Below, piece by piece: positions 7,490 through 16,025 of a DNA stretch of 64,000 nucleotides. The position numbers and the translations under genes are program-made. The notes beneath the pieces were generated by a model that was not told where the DNA came from, did not search any database, and saw only the letters and a list, made by a program, of their open reading frames with translations. The DNA is from Alicyclobacillus acidiphilus NBRC 100859 (GTDB lineage Bacteria; Bacillota; Bacilli; Alicyclobacillales; Alicyclobacillaceae), in contig NZ_BCQI01000016.1 of the NCBI RefSeq assembly GCF_001544355.1, positions 1 to 64,000 on the forward strand. The letters are read 5' to 3'. The first letter of the stretch is position 1. Each line of letters starts with the position of its first letter.

Positions 7490-7981
7490 ATGGATGTCGG
7501 CTCGGCACCTGATCGACATGAATTTTGGATGCGCGCCGCTTTGGCTCAAGCGGCCCAGGCGCAAAGGGCAAACGAGGTTCCAATCGGCGCGGTCGTCGTT
7601 TTCGAAGACACCGTCGTCGGAGCTGGCTTCAACAGGCGGGAATCCTGGCGCGACGGCACGGCCCATGCGGAACTCATCGCGCTCCAGGAAGCGAGTCGAC
7701 GGTTGAATCGCTGGCGGTTGACAGGCTGTTCGCTGTATGTCACACTTGAACCCTGTCCAATGTGTGCTGGCGCGATTATGCTCTCTCGCGTGAGCCATTT
7801 GGTGTATGGCGCGGCGGATCCAAAGGGCGGTGCCATTGAATCGAAAGTGGGATTGCTGACTCCGGGTCTTTGGAACCATACTCCAAACATTACATCTGGC
7901 ATTTTGGACGAAGAGTGTGCTAAAATACTAAAGGATTTTTTCCGGCGCATTCGTACGGTTCGTACTGACGGGGCGTACTGA
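7490..7981 (+). CDS. tadA: tRNA-specific adenosine deaminase TadA
   Basis: 163 aa. It converts A34 to inosine in the anticodon of tRNA-Arg(ACG). The zinc site is complete: HAE (His and catalytic Glu, near residue 64) and PCPMCAGAI (two Cys ligands, near 90). The length is usual. It precedes tRNA-Ser and the SRP RNA, as yaaJ precedes scr and dnaX in B. subtilis. The ribosome binding site before ATG 7490 is weak (GGGAG is distant), so coupling with the comFB-like gene 5 bp upstream is possible. Confidence 0.95.
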   Translation: MDVGSAPDRHEFWMRAALAQAAQAQRANEVPIGAVVVFEDTVVGAGFNRRESWRDGTAHAELIALQEASRRLNRWRLTGCSLYVTLEPCPMCAGAIMLSRVSHLVYGAADPKGGAIESKVGLLTPGLWNHTPNITSGILDEECAKILKDFFRRIRTVRTDGAY

Positions 7982-7994
7982 ATGAAGTCATCGT

Positions 7995-8084
7995 GGAGAG
8001 ATGTCTGAGTGGTCGAAAGAGCTCGTCTCGAAAGCGAGTAGCTCCGCAAGGGGCTCGTGGGTTCGAATCCCACTCTCTCCGCCA
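7995..8084 (+). tRNA. tRNA-Ser (anticodon CGA)
   Basis: 90 nt class II tRNA. Acceptor GGAGAGA pairs with TCTCTCC and CCA is encoded (8082-8084). The anticodon loop CTCGAAA gives anticodon CGA (reads UCG). A long variable arm (GCTCCGCAAGGGGC) and the T-arm GGGTTCGAATCCC are present. Confidence 0.95.
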
Positions 8085-8093
8085 AGTAACTTG

Positions 8094-8133
8094 ATGTCCG
8101 GCAGAGCGCTCGCACTGTCGGACATCTCCTGTT
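8094..8133 (+). terminator. hairpin after tRNA-Ser, possible terminator
   Basis: An 11-bp inverted repeat, ATGTCCGGCAG (8094-8104) and CTGTCGGACAT (8115-8125), is followed by a loose pyrimidine/T stretch ending GTTT. It may end the tadA/tRNA transcript. It could instead belong to the 5' part of a longer SRP RNA. Confidence 0.4.
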
Positions 8134-8149
8134 TGGAACCAACTCAAGT

Positions 8150-8297
8150 CGCGGTTTCTGACCAAGACCTGACTGGGTCCCATGCGGCGAAAACTCCTGA
8201 ATCGTGTCAGGTCCTGACGGAAGCAGCACTAAGGGAGACCTTTCGGGCGACGTGGGCGTGCCTAGTCGGGGCTTGGTCAGAGATCGCGATTTTTGCG
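8150..8297 (+). ncRNA. ffs: signal recognition particle RNA (ffs/scr)
   Basis: The conserved apical SRP motif (GTCAGGTCCTGACGGAAGCAGC, in two parts: GTCAGGTCCTG at 8206-8216 and GGAAGCAGCACTAAG just after) is exact for the Ffh-binding domain. The strand before it folds back on the strand after it. CTGACCAAG (about 8158-8166) pairs with CTTGGTCAG (8272-8280), and CGCG pairs with CGCG further out. ATTTTTG follows, so the base stem can act as terminator. This gives a short rod of about 145 nt. Ends are estimated. Location between tadA/tRNA and dnaX matches scr of B. subtilis. No clear sigma-A promoter is visible directly upstream. Confidence 0.85.
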
Positions 8298-8416
8298 TGA
8301 TGGACGTGATGTGCGTCGATTCCTTGCGTGACGTCCCCGGCCTTTCGTAAGCTCCCTGCTCAAAGCCCCATTCCTGTTGTCATATCCTGTCGAGCCTGCG
8401 GAAGTTTTGTCACGGA

Positions 8417-8445
8417 GAAGGAATCGTTCAATCGCCTTCGAATAC
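8417..8445 (+). promoter_or_regulatory. putative sigma-H-type promoter of the sensor kinase gene
   Basis: GAAGGAATC (8417-8425) resembles the sigma-H -35 consensus RNAGGAWWW. After 11 bp, TTCGAATAC (8437-8445) resembles RNNGAATWW. One mismatch in the first element and two in the second. Sigma-H drives kinA in B. subtilis, which fits a sporulation kinase gene. Confidence 0.4.
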
Positions 8446-8473
8446 TCCCAGAACAAATCTGAGCAGGAGACAG

Positions 8474-9598
8474 GTGATTCTGGTGAAACAACTCGTCAAA
8501 CAATCCCAGCAATACCGAGAACATGTCCCTGACATCGAATTGTTGAACGCGGGCGTATTGTACATTTCAAAGGATCTCGAAATCGGCATATTGAACGATA
8601 TTGCGTCCGACTTGCTCGGAGCGCCCAGAGGTGTGATGCAGCACCAGAATCTTCGGGATTTGCTGGGAGAAGATACCGAAGAATACGAGTTGATTGCGCA
8701 CATGGTGCACAGCGAGGCGGAGTACCGAGACGCTGTGGTGAAGTGGGAAGTCGGCGGAATTGTGCGGCACGTGTTAGTGGATACCTATTTACACCAGTCG
8801 TCGGATGGTCGCGTCTATGGGATATATATGGTCATGAAAGATATGGGCAACTTTGCGCTGCTGGATCAAACGACGCAGCGGGTCGAGAAAATGGCGACTG
8901 TCGGGAAGCTGGCGGCCGGGATCGCCCATGAAATTCGCAACCCGCTCACGACGGTGAAAGGGTTTCTGCAGGTTTTGGAGCAACGCCTGCAGAACGGCGT
9001 GATGAGCGAGGAAGTTCAGTACGTTCAGATGATGATGGGGGAAATCGAGCGAGTGAATTCGCTCGTGGCGGAGCTCTTGTTGCTGTCTCGTCCGCACGAG
9101 ATGACATGGTCGACGTTTGCGGTGGCCGACGTGATCCATGACGTCTGTCGCGCAATGGAGGACGCGGCGCGTCAGGCGGGCATCCAAACGTCTTTTCATA
9201 TCGACGGGGAGATTTTGTTGCAGGCGGATCGCAAGATGATCCAGCAACTCTTGCTTCATTTGATCCGCAACGCCATCGAGGCGATGGAAGGGGGGGGCTC
9301 GCTCCACGTCGAGGCGCGGGAAGTGCAGAAGTGCGTCGAGATCAAGATCTCCGACACGGGGCCCGGCATTCCATACTACCTGTTCGATAGGATTTTCGAC
9401 GCCTTCTATACGACCAAGGAAAAGGGTACAGGCCTTGGCCTTGCCATATGCCAGCGGATTGTGACCGATCACGGCGGACACATTCGCGTTTCTTCCAAAG
9501 GGTTCGGCACGATATTCACGGTTTCGCTTCCGGTGAGGCGAGAAGCCTCCATCCATCCGCTTGTGCACTCGAACTCGAAAGACCAGGATTCACCTTGA
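8474..9598 (+). CDS. sporulation-type sensor histidine kinase, soluble
   Basis: 374 aa with no membrane segment. Residues about 20-130 look like a PAS sensor domain. The HisKA domain has AGIAHEIRNPLTTVKGF with phospho-acceptor His152, followed by an ATPase domain with RNAIEAM (N box), DTGPGIP (G1) and KGTGLGLAIC (G2). The HEIRNPLT type with a soluble PAS input resembles KinA/KinE kinases that feed the Spo0F-Spo0A phosphorelay. No response regulator lies beside it, as is usual for such kinases. GTG 8474 or GTG 8483 could be the start; AGGAGA lies close to the first and AGGTGA suits the second. B. subtilis has no kinase at this locus. Confidence 0.85.
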   Translation: MILVKQLVKQSQQYREHVPDIELLNAGVLYISKDLEIGILNDIASDLLGAPRGVMQHQNLRDLLGEDTEEYELIAHMVHSEAEYRDAVVKWEVGGIVRHVLVDTYLHQSSDGRVYGIYMVMKDMGNFALLDQTTQRVEKMATVGKLAAGIAHEIRNPLTTVKGFLQVLEQRLQNGVMSEEVQYVQMMMGEIERVNSLVAELLLLSRPHEMTWSTFAVADVIHDVCRAMEDAARQAGIQTSFHIDGEILLQADRKMIQQLLLHLIRNAIEAMEGGGSLHVEAREVQKCVEIKISDTGPGIPYYLFDRIFDAFYTTKEKGTGLGLAICQRIVTDHGGHIRVSSKGFGTIFTVSLPVRREASIHPLVHSNSKDQDSP

Positions 9599-9684
9599 TG
9601 GGGCCGGTTCATCGACTGCGCGAAAGCGTACTTCGTGAAACGTGGTCGTTCCTGTGGTAGTGTTAGACCAGAGGGGGGACGCGT

Positions 9685-11421
9685 GTGGCCTACCAAGCAT
9701 TGTATCGGACCTGGAGACCACAGTCGTTTGCCGATTTTATTGGGCAACCACATGTCCGGCAGACGTTGATGAACGCCATAGCCAGCGGGCAGGTTGCCCA
9801 CGCCTACTTGTTCTGCGGCCCCCGTGGGACGGGCAAGACGAGCGCGGCAAAGCTGTTCGCGAAGGCTATCAACTGCACGGCGCGCAATGGCTCGGAGCCT
9901 TGCAACGAGTGCGATGCGTGTGTTTCGATCACGCGCGGGAACAATGTCGACGTCGAGGAAATCGATGCGGCTTCGAATCGCGGTGTCGACGAGATCCGGG
10001 AATTGCGCGATAAAGTCCATTACTTACCGACGACGGTCAGCAAGAAAGTTTACATTGTTGACGAGGTACACATGTTGACGACGGAGGCGTTCAACGCCCT
10101 GCTGAAGACGTTGGAGGAACCTCCCGCGCATGTCGTGTTCCTGCTTGCGACGACGGAGGCCCATCGCCTCCCCAGCACCATTGTATCGCGCTGCCAGCGC
10201 TTCGATTTCCACCGGATTGCCACGGAGACGATTGTGGAGCGGCTGTCGGAAGTCGTTCAACATCAGCAGTGGACGGCGGAAGCCACGGCGCTTTGGAAGC
10301 TTGCGGAGGCGGCCGACGGCGGCTTGCGCGATGCGCTGGGGCTGCTTGAACAAGCGGCCGCGTTCGGCCAAGGATCCATCTCGGAAGAAGAAGTCGCTTC
10401 GGTGATTGGCGGCGTCGATACGCGTGCTTTGCTGAGTCTGGTCGCGGATTTGGCCGCCGCCGAGCATTTGAAGGCGTTGGATCGCCTGGCGTCGTGGTAC
10501 GCCAACGGCAAGGACCCGACGCGGATCGCAAACGACCTGTTGCAAGTGTTTCGAGATTTGTTTATTGTCATGCTAGCCCGTGGGGACGACGCCTTGGCCG
10601 GCAAGCCGGTGGAGCCTTATCGGGCGATCATCGACGACACGAAGGTATCGACTGAATGGATTCTGACCGCGTTGACCAAACTTGGTGAACTATACACGCA
10701 AATGCGTTATGTCGAGCAGCCCCGACTGGCGTTGGAAACCTGTTTGCTGACCGTCTCAGCCTTGCCGCGAGGTGGCAAGGCTGAGGCTGTGCCGATCGCG
10801 ACGGCAGAGCCAGCGCAGCGGGGGGCGGCACCGACCGCCGTTGCACCGACCGCGGTCAGACCAAGTGCCGCTCCGACGGCATCGGCTGCCGCGGTGCCGA
10901 TCACCCCGCTGAACCAGCCGGTTGCGGAGCCGGGATCGACGCGCGCGCCCAGTCAGGCTGCCACCAGGCGGCGCCCTGGGGCGACTGGCGATCGCAAGCG
11001 GGAGACGCTGGAGCGCCTGTTTGCCGAACGCAATCCAGAGCTCGAAGACATGGTGAAGTTGCGCTGGCCGGATGTGCTGGACAAGGTGAAATCGGACAGA
11101 ATCCAGACGCACGCGTGGCTGACCCACGGTGACGTGGCGCTGGTCACAGACTACGCCGTCGTGTTGTCGTTTGGGAGCAAGATTCACCGCGAGGCGGTGA
11201 TGAAAGCGACGGATCGACAGACCATCGAAGCGGCTTTTCAGGTCATTTTGGAGCGGGATTTTCAATTATTCGCTTTGTTGAAATCGGATTGGGACGACTA
11301 TCTTGCCGAGCGCGAGGCGAGTCAGCGGCAAGCGGAATCTGAACAGCCGCAGAGGGATATCGTTGCTGCCGCAGTCGAATTATTCGGCGCGGATAAAGTC
11401 ATTTTGGAAGACGAGGGATGA
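9685..11421 (+). CDS. dnaX: DNA polymerase III subunits gamma and tau
   Basis: 578 aa clamp-loader ATPase. Walker A is GPRGTGKT (residues 45-52). A zinc module uses Cys64, Cys73, Cys76 and Cys79. DEVHML is the Walker B region and STIVSRCQRFDF the SRC sensor. After about residue 365 an Ala/Pro/Thr-rich linker leads into the C-terminal tau region (about 430-565). I see no slippery A-run for gamma frameshifting. GTG 9685 follows GAGGGGGG. The gene starts a tight cluster with yaaK and recR. Confidence 0.95.
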   Translation: MAYQALYRTWRPQSFADFIGQPHVRQTLMNAIASGQVAHAYLFCGPRGTGKTSAAKLFAKAINCTARNGSEPCNECDACVSITRGNNVDVEEIDAASNRGVDEIRELRDKVHYLPTTVSKKVYIVDEVHMLTTEAFNALLKTLEEPPAHVVFLLATTEAHRLPSTIVSRCQRFDFHRIATETIVERLSEVVQHQQWTAEATALWKLAEAADGGLRDALGLLEQAAAFGQGSISEEEVASVIGGVDTRALLSLVADLAAAEHLKALDRLASWYANGKDPTRIANDLLQVFRDLFIVMLARGDDALAGKPVEPYRAIIDDTKVSTEWILTALTKLGELYTQMRYVEQPRLALETCLLTVSALPRGGKAEAVPIATAEPAQRGAAPTAVAPTAVRPSAAPTASAAAVPITPLNQPVAEPGSTRAPSQAATRRRPGATGDRKRETLERLFAERNPELEDMVKLRWPDVLDKVKSDRIQTHAWLTHGDVALVTDYAVVLSFGSKIHREAVMKATDRQTIEAAFQVILERDFQLFALLKSDWDDYLAEREASQRQAESEQPQRDIVAAAVELFGADKVILEDEG

Positions 11422-11427
11422 TGAGTC

Positions 11428-11739
11428 ATGAAAAATATGAATCAACTGATGCGCCAGGCCAAGAAAATGCAGGAAGAATTGCTGAAAGCCCAAGAGGCCT
11501 TGGGAGAGCAGGTCGTCGAAGGCAGCGCCGGCGGCGGTGCGGTGAAAATTTCGATGAACGGGCACAAGGAAGTGACATCGGTCGTGATTAGTCCAGACGT
11601 TGTCACTCCAGACGACGTCGAAATGCTGCAGGATTTGGTTCTGGCGGCGTTCCAGGACGCGCTTGGGAAAGTGAACGAGATGACCGAATCGACCATGGGC
11701 AAGTACACTAAAGGTATGAATATTCCAGGGTTGTTCTAA
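11428..11739 (+). CDS. yaaK: YbaB/EbfC family nucleoid-associated protein
   Basis: 103 aa, the usual size. It starts [23 protein letters not shown], the long N-terminal helix of this family, followed by [11 protein letters not shown] and the [13 protein letters not shown] helix. These dimers bind DNA with little sequence specificity. It lies 6 bp after dnaX and 1 bp before recR, the widely conserved dnaX-yaaK-recR order, so it is very likely co-translated with them. Confidence 0.95.
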   Translation: MKNMNQLMRQAKKMQEELLKAQEALGEQVVEGSAGGGAVKISMNGHKEVTSVVISPDVVTPDDVEMLQDLVLAAFQDALGKVNEMTESTMGKYTKGMNIPGLF

Positions 11740-11740
11740 C

Positions 11741-12340
11741 ATGTGGGGATACCCGGAACCTGTAGCACGCATGATTGAGCAGTTTATGAAACTGCCCGGC
11801 ATTGGTCCAAAGACGGCTGCTCGACTGGCCTTTCACGTCATGGGCATGGAAGAACGAGACGTTGCCGAGTTTGCGAAAGCCTTGCAAGACATCAAGACGC
11901 AGCTGACCGAGTGCGTCATCTGCTGCAATATTACGGAAACATCGCCGTGTTCGATCTGCAGCGATCCAAGGCGGGACAAGTTGGTGATTTGCGTCGTTCA
12001 GGAGCCCAAGGACGTGATGGCGATGGAACGCACGCACGAGTATCACGGGCTGTACCATGTGCTTCATGGGGCTATCTCGCCGATGGAAGGTATCGGCCCG
12101 CAGGAGATTCGCGTCAAGGAACTCGTGACGAGAATCGGCCAAGAGGATGTCGATGAGGTGATTTTGGCCACCAACCCCAACGTCGAGGGGGAAGCTACGG
12201 CGATGTATATCTCCCGTCTCCTGAGGCCGTTCAACTTGAAGATTACAAGGATTGCCCATGGATTGCCTGTCGGCGGAGATTTGGAATACGCCGACGAAGT
12301 GACACTCGCGAAAGCCCTCGAAGGCAGACGTTCGCTGTAA
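11741..12340 (+). CDS. recR: recombination mediator RecR
   Basis: 199 aa, full length. It acts with RecO/RecF to load RecA on gapped DNA. An HhH motif ([13 protein letters not shown], near 19-31), a Cys4 zinc finger ([16 protein letters not shown], near 57-72) and a Toprim domain with [12 protein letters not shown] and [11 protein letters not shown] are present, ending in the typical [20 protein letters not shown] segment. ATG begins 1 bp after the yaaK stop. Confidence 0.97.
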   Translation: MWGYPEPVARMIEQFMKLPGIGPKTAARLAFHVMGMEERDVAEFAKALQDIKTQLTECVICCNITETSPCSICSDPRRDKLVICVVQEPKDVMAMERTHEYHGLYHVLHGAISPMEGIGPQEIRVKELVTRIGQEDVDEVILATNPNVEGEATAMYISRLLRPFNLKITRIAHGLPVGGDLEYADEVTLAKALEGRRSL

Positions 12341-12452
12341 TCTCCTGAATCCTCCATCGTCTCTCATCATCTCTAGCAAATTGTCTCGTTTCGGTCATAT
12401 TCGGTCCCCCTTGCGACTAAGATGTACTAATTGGACAAGGGGGGCGATCCGA

Positions 12453-12821
12453 TTGGAACACGACGATCAACTTCAAACGAATTCCCCAGCCGTATCCGTG
12501 GATGTGCAACACAGGACAAGCGTCGATTCACTTGGACAGCAGCCGCCGAAAGGTCACACTTCGCCATCGCACGAAGTGGATCTCGACCGCATCAACCCTC
12601 AGAATTTCCTGAGAGAAGTCCTGAAGAGCCATCGAGAACTGGAGATTGCCAGAAATTTGTTTGATCAAGTATCCGATCCGTTGCTCATTGACCATATCGT
12701 ATTCCGCATCGGCGCCGCCGAGCGACATCTGAATTATCTGTTCCGGACGGCGCGCGAACGGGGGATTTCCTTTGAAGGCCGCCAGTGGGACTGGGTTTCC
12801 GACGAATGGCGGATCAACTGA
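12453..12821 (+). CDS. yaaL: YaaL-like protein (DUF2508)
   Basis: About 122 aa; the family function is unknown. The C-terminal half (about 45-122) matches the YaaL pattern: NFLREVLKSHRELEIARNLF, a helix with DPLLIDH, then AAERHLNYLFRTARERG. The first 45 residues are a polar extension not usual for the roughly 75-aa B. subtilis protein. TTG 12453 is chosen because GGGGGG lies 8 bases upstream, but a shorter form starting further in is possible. Position between recR and bofA is as in B. subtilis. Confidence 0.75.
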   Translation: MEHDDQLQTNSPAVSVDVQHRTSVDSLGQQPPKGHTSPSHEVDLDRINPQNFLREVLKSHRELEIARNLFDQVSDPLLIDHIVFRIGAAERHLNYLFRTARERGISFEGRQWDWVSDEWRIN

Positions 12822-12850
12822 ACTGGTGTTGCGGCAGGAGGTGAGGAACC

Positions 12851-13129
12851 ATGGCTGGTCTGCACATTCCGCCCATCTGGTTGTGGTGCGGAGCAATCGT
12901 GATTGGCGCATTTTTGATAGGGCAGTTCTTTCGTAGGCCAGGTCGCGCGACATGGGTCATCTTGCGCAACATCGCCATCGGATGTGTATTGGTTTTGGCC
13001 GTCAATTGGGTAGGCGCGTATCTGCATTTTCATCTGCCATTCAATCCGCTTACCGCAGTGACGGCGGGCATCCTGGGGATCCCCGGGATCGCAGCCCTGA
13101 TTGCGTTGAAGCTGTGGGTGATGGTGTAA
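12851..13129 (+). CDS. bofA: BofA, inhibitor of pro-sigma-K processing
   Basis: 92 aa with three hydrophobic segments and the BofA hallmark FNPLTAVTAGILGIPG near residues 64-79. In B. subtilis BofA holds the SpoIVFB protease inactive in the outer forespore membrane until engulfment is complete, delaying sigma-K. A strong GGAGGTGAGG site precedes ATG 12851. The gene ends 11 bp from the convergent flippase gene. Confidence 0.92.
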   Translation: MAGLHIPPIWLWCGAIVIGAFLIGQFFRRPGRATWVILRNIAIGCVLVLAVNWVGAYLHFHLPFNPLTAVTAGILGIPGIAALIALKLWVMV

Positions 13130-13140
13130 ACCCCAGGGTG

Positions 13141-14835
13141 TTACCGCCGCCGATGGGTGCGAAGGGGCGCCGCCTGGCGCGTCTTCACGAAACGTGCTCC
13201 GTATTTCGCCAGAATGCGTCCAATACCCGGGATGGACCGCAATTCGTCTTGGCGCAGCGCGCCGCTCCTCAGGACAAGCAGCAGGTACAGCAGGGCGCCC
13301 AGTCCGCCGGTGACAAGCAGTTGGATCACATAGGCGATCTGGCGCTCTGCCTTCGTTCCTGTCAACATGCCGTGCAGGCCTGCATGGATACCCCAGTTGA
13401 CAACGAACAGGAAGATGACAAGAACGATAGAGGCTCGCAGAAACGGGCGCATGATCCTCGTGACGGAAAAATGGACTTGACCGTACTTGCGCACAGCCGC
13501 AACGTTCAGCAGCGACGAGAACAGGTACCCTACGGTCGTCGCGATGGCTGCGCCAATCACGGAGTGTGTCGTGAGAATAAGCGCGAAATTGAGCCCCGTC
13601 TTGATGGCCACGCCGATAAACATGTTCCGCACTGGCCGATACATCTTCCCCAAACCTTGCAGAATGTACGTCGAAATAAGCTCCATACTTGCAAAGATGC
13701 TCATAAACGAGACGGTGGAGATGATGGTCGATCCCGCGGACATGCCGAACAGGGATTCGTTAATCGGGCGGCTCAGTACGAGCAGGACCGCCGACGTCGG
13801 AAAGCTTAACAGAAACATGCTCCGCAGGGTAAAGACGATATTGGATTGCAGCTCGGACTGATCGCGTTTCGCACGGGCCGCAGAGACCGACGGCAGGACA
13901 GATACGCCAATCGCGTAGGCAAAGGACATCGGTAGCATCACAAGGTACATGGCTTGGCGCGTGTAGATGCCGTAGTTGGTCAGCGCTTGCTGGTACGTTT
14001 CACCCGTGGCCTGCAACAGGTTGGTTACGGTCCAAGAGTCGACCACATTGGCGATGGGGACAACCAGCCCGCCCAAGCTGACGGGAAGGGCCAATTTATA
14101 GACCATGCGCAAAATCTGTCCGTTGCGAAATGGGCTCTCTTCATATCCGTACGCGCGTTCTTTGCGCCGGAGCCTCCAAGCGAATCCAATCAGCAGGACC
14201 AATGCCGAGATTCCGCCGACAAAGCCTCCAAACGTCGCCGCGGCGGCCCCGTCAACGGTCCGGTTGCCCTTCCACACATCGACGACCAGATATGCCCCAA
14301 CTACCATTGTGATGACGCGGAACAACTGTTCTATCGTCTGCGAGTAGGCAGGGCCTTCCATACGCTGGAATCCTTGCAAATAGCCGCGCAAGCCGCTGAT
14401 CGCCGGAATCACCAGAAGCATCAGCGACACCGCGCGAATGGACGGTACATTTTGCGCGACAGATTCGTGCGCGTTCTTCAGCGAGGTCATGTTCGCGAAC
14501 AGCGGTGCGCCAAACCACATGCACAGGAAGGCGACGATGCTGAACAGCATCAGCGATCGCATTGTCACGCGATAGATATGTTCCACAACAGCGCGCTCAC
14601 CGTTGGACCTTCGTTCGCTGATCAGTTTGCCCATGGCCAGCGGAAAGCCGGCTGTTGCCAGTTGTTGAAGAATGTTGTAGATGGAATAGGCGTTGCTGTA
14701 TATCGCATTGCCAGCAGGTCCGATGATGGCCGTCACTGGGATGATCCAAACCAAGCCAAGCACCTTCGCAATGGCTACGCAGATCACATACAGAGAAGCT
14801 CCACGGGCTAGGCTCGACGTTCCGGGACGACTCAC
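13141..14835 (-). CDS. SpoVB/MurJ-like polysaccharide flippase
   Basis: 564 aa polytopic membrane protein with about 14 hydrophobic segments, of the MOP (MATE-like) superfamily. The N-terminus ARGASLYVICVAIAKVLGLVW and the GLRGYLQGFQRMEGPAYSQTIEQLFR stretch are typical of SpoVB/YabM/YkvU-type flippases. These translocate lipid-linked precursors, for example for the spore cortex. B. subtilis has yabM between spoVT and mazG, where this genome has none, so this may be that gene relocated (inference). GTG 14835 follows GGGGGTG. Which paralogue it is (spoVB, yabM or ykvU) cannot be decided here. Confidence 0.85.
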   Translation of the reverse strand: MSRPGTSSLARGASLYVICVAIAKVLGLVWIIPVTAIIGPAGNAIYSNAYSIYNILQQLATAGFPLAMGKLISERRSNGERAVVEHIYRVTMRSLMLFSIVAFLCMWFGAPLFANMTSLKNAHESVAQNVPSIRAVSLMLLVIPAISGLRGYLQGFQRMEGPAYSQTIEQLFRVITMVVGAYLVVDVWKGNRTVDGAAAATFGGFVGGISALVLLIGFAWRLRRKERAYGYEESPFRNGQILRMVYKLALPVSLGGLVVPIANVVDSWTVTNLLQATGETYQQALTNYGIYTRQAMYLVMLPMSFAYAIGVSVLPSVSAARAKRDQSELQSNIVFTLRSMFLLSFPTSAVLLVLSRPINESLFGMSAGSTIISTVSFMSIFASMELISTYILQGLGKMYRPVRNMFIGVAIKTGLNFALILTTHSVIGAAIATTVGYLFSSLLNVAAVRKYGQVHFSVTRIMRPFLRASIVLVIFLFVVNWGIHAGLHGMLTGTKAERQIAYVIQLLVTGGLGALLYLLLVLRSGALRQDELRSIPGIGRILAKYGARFVKTRQAAPLRTHRRR

Positions 14836-14911
14836 CTCTTCACCCCCATATCGATGAGATTATAGCACAGGCCGTCACCCCTGTTGGACAAGTACCGATC
14901 CCCTTTCAGAA

Positions 14912-14937
14912 ACAAGGACGTGCGTTCGTCATAAGGT
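14912..14937 (+). promoter_or_regulatory. possible sigma-K-like promoter of ytaF
   Basis: AC (14912-14913) and CATAAGGT (14930-14937, matching CATANNNT) are 16 bp apart, 25 bp before the ytaF start. The elements are short, so chance occurrence is likely enough to keep confidence low. Confidence 0.25.
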
Positions 14938-14962
14938 GTGGAGAAGACCGGGGGTGGGACGC

Positions 14963-15577
14963 ATGGCAATCACAAGTCTGTTGACCATGCTCGCTTTGGC
15001 CATCGCAGCAAACCTAGACAATGCCGGCGTCGGCATCGCATACGGCGTTCGAAAAATCCATATTTCCACGTTGGCAAATCTGATTGTGGCGTTTATCACT
15101 GGAATTGCCACCATCCTGTCAGGATGGGTCGGCAGCACGCTCAGCCGCTATATCCACCCGGTTGTCGCAAACGGAATCGGCGCGGCGGTGATGTTTGCCG
15201 TCGGCCTTTGGATCATTTCGGAACCGTATCGATCCCGCCGAAAGCGTCTCAAAGCGGCACGGAACGGCAGCGTGATTGGGAGAATATTGGAAGATCCGGC
15301 TGAGGCGGACTTCGACAAATCCAAGACCATAGGTATGCTAGAGGCCGTCATATTGGGCATCGCGCTCGCGATGAACGCGTTCGCAGGCGGTTTCGACGCA
15401 GGCGTCACGCATTTGAACCTGTGGGGCACCACGCTGTTTGTCACGGTTTTCTCCTTCGTTCTACTTGGCTTGTCTGCCTATCTGGGGCGGCGCTATGCAG
15501 CGAAGGCGCTCGGCGACAAAGCCACGCTGATTGCCGGACTTTTGTTGCTGGCTATCGGTGTGCATCAGATTTGGTAG
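14963..15577 (+). CDS. ytaF: sporulation membrane protein YtaF (MntP-like)
   Basis: 204 aa with six predicted membrane segments in two halves. The paired signatures LAIAANLDNAGVGIAYG (near 10-26) and LGIALAMNAFAGGFDAG (about 130-150) are the YtaF/MntP internal repeat with an Asp or Asn-Asp in each half, pointing to metal-ion transport. Its role in sporulation is not established. ATG 14963 follows GGGGGTGG. In B. subtilis ytaF is elsewhere, so this placement is local to this lineage. Confidence 0.85.
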   Translation: MAITSLLTMLALAIAANLDNAGVGIAYGVRKIHISTLANLIVAFITGIATILSGWVGSTLSRYIHPVVANGIGAAVMFAVGLWIISEPYRSRRKRLKAARNGSVIGRILEDPAEADFDKSKTIGMLEAVILGIALAMNAFAGGFDAGVTHLNLWGTTLFVTVFSFVLLGLSAYLGRRYAAKALGDKATLIAGLLLLAIGVHQIW

Positions 15578-15607
15578 GTATACGGAAAAGGGTTTTGAGA
15601 CAAACTA
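15578..15607 (+). promoter_or_regulatory. putative sigma-F promoter of csfB (gin)
   Basis: GTATA (15578-15582) fits the forespore -35 GYWTA. After 15 bp, AGACAAACTA (15598-15607) fits the sigma-F -10 partly (five of seven fixed positions). B. subtilis csfB is sigma-F dependent, which agrees. Confidence 0.4.
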
Positions 15608-15645
15608 GAGCAAGATAGACAAGGTTATGCGAGAAGGTGTGTTGG

Positions 15646-15876
15646 ATGGTGGAACCCGTGAAAAATGTGTCGCTGGCGTTGTCAGAGTGCATCATCTGCC
15701 ACAAGCCGAAGGAAGAAGGCATCCGGATATTCGGCCAGATGATTTGCTTGGATTGCGAACGCGAGATCGTGCATGCCGATGTCGGAGACGAGGCTTATTC
15801 CCGCTACGTGGAAGAAATGAAACGCATCTGGTTGTCCGCGCTGTCGTTGTCACATTCGATTGACGAAATGAACTGA
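15646..15876 (+). CDS. csfB: anti-sigma factor Gin (CsfB), inhibitor of sigma-G
   Basis: 76 aa. Two zinc-knuckle pairs, CIICHKPKEEG (about 15-18) and MICLDCEREIV (about 34-37), are the Gin signature, followed by a helix YSRYVEEMKRIWLSALS. In B. subtilis Gin blocks sigma-G (and sigma-E in the forespore) until late stages. ATG 15646 has AAGGTG 6 bases upstream; GTG 15637 is an in-frame alternative. Order bofA-csfB is kept, but ytaF and the flippase sit between them. Confidence 0.88.
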   Translation: MVEPVKNVSLALSECIICHKPKEEGIRIFGQMICLDCEREIVHADVGDEAYSRYVEEMKRIWLSALSLSHSIDEMN

Positions 15877-16025
15877 CGAGAAGTCAGATCACGGGCCGCG
15901 GACCTGCACAAGGCCGCACAGTATCGACGAATCCGGGCCGATGCTCGGATTTTTTCATTGCTTCAAAATGGAGCTTCCCGATATGATGGAAAGACACAAT
16001 AGTCGATGCGGAGAGGCGGTCGTCG

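Noticed and set aside
9685-11421. Programmed frameshift in dnaX
   Set aside because: I found no A-rich slippery heptamer with a following stem in the frame.
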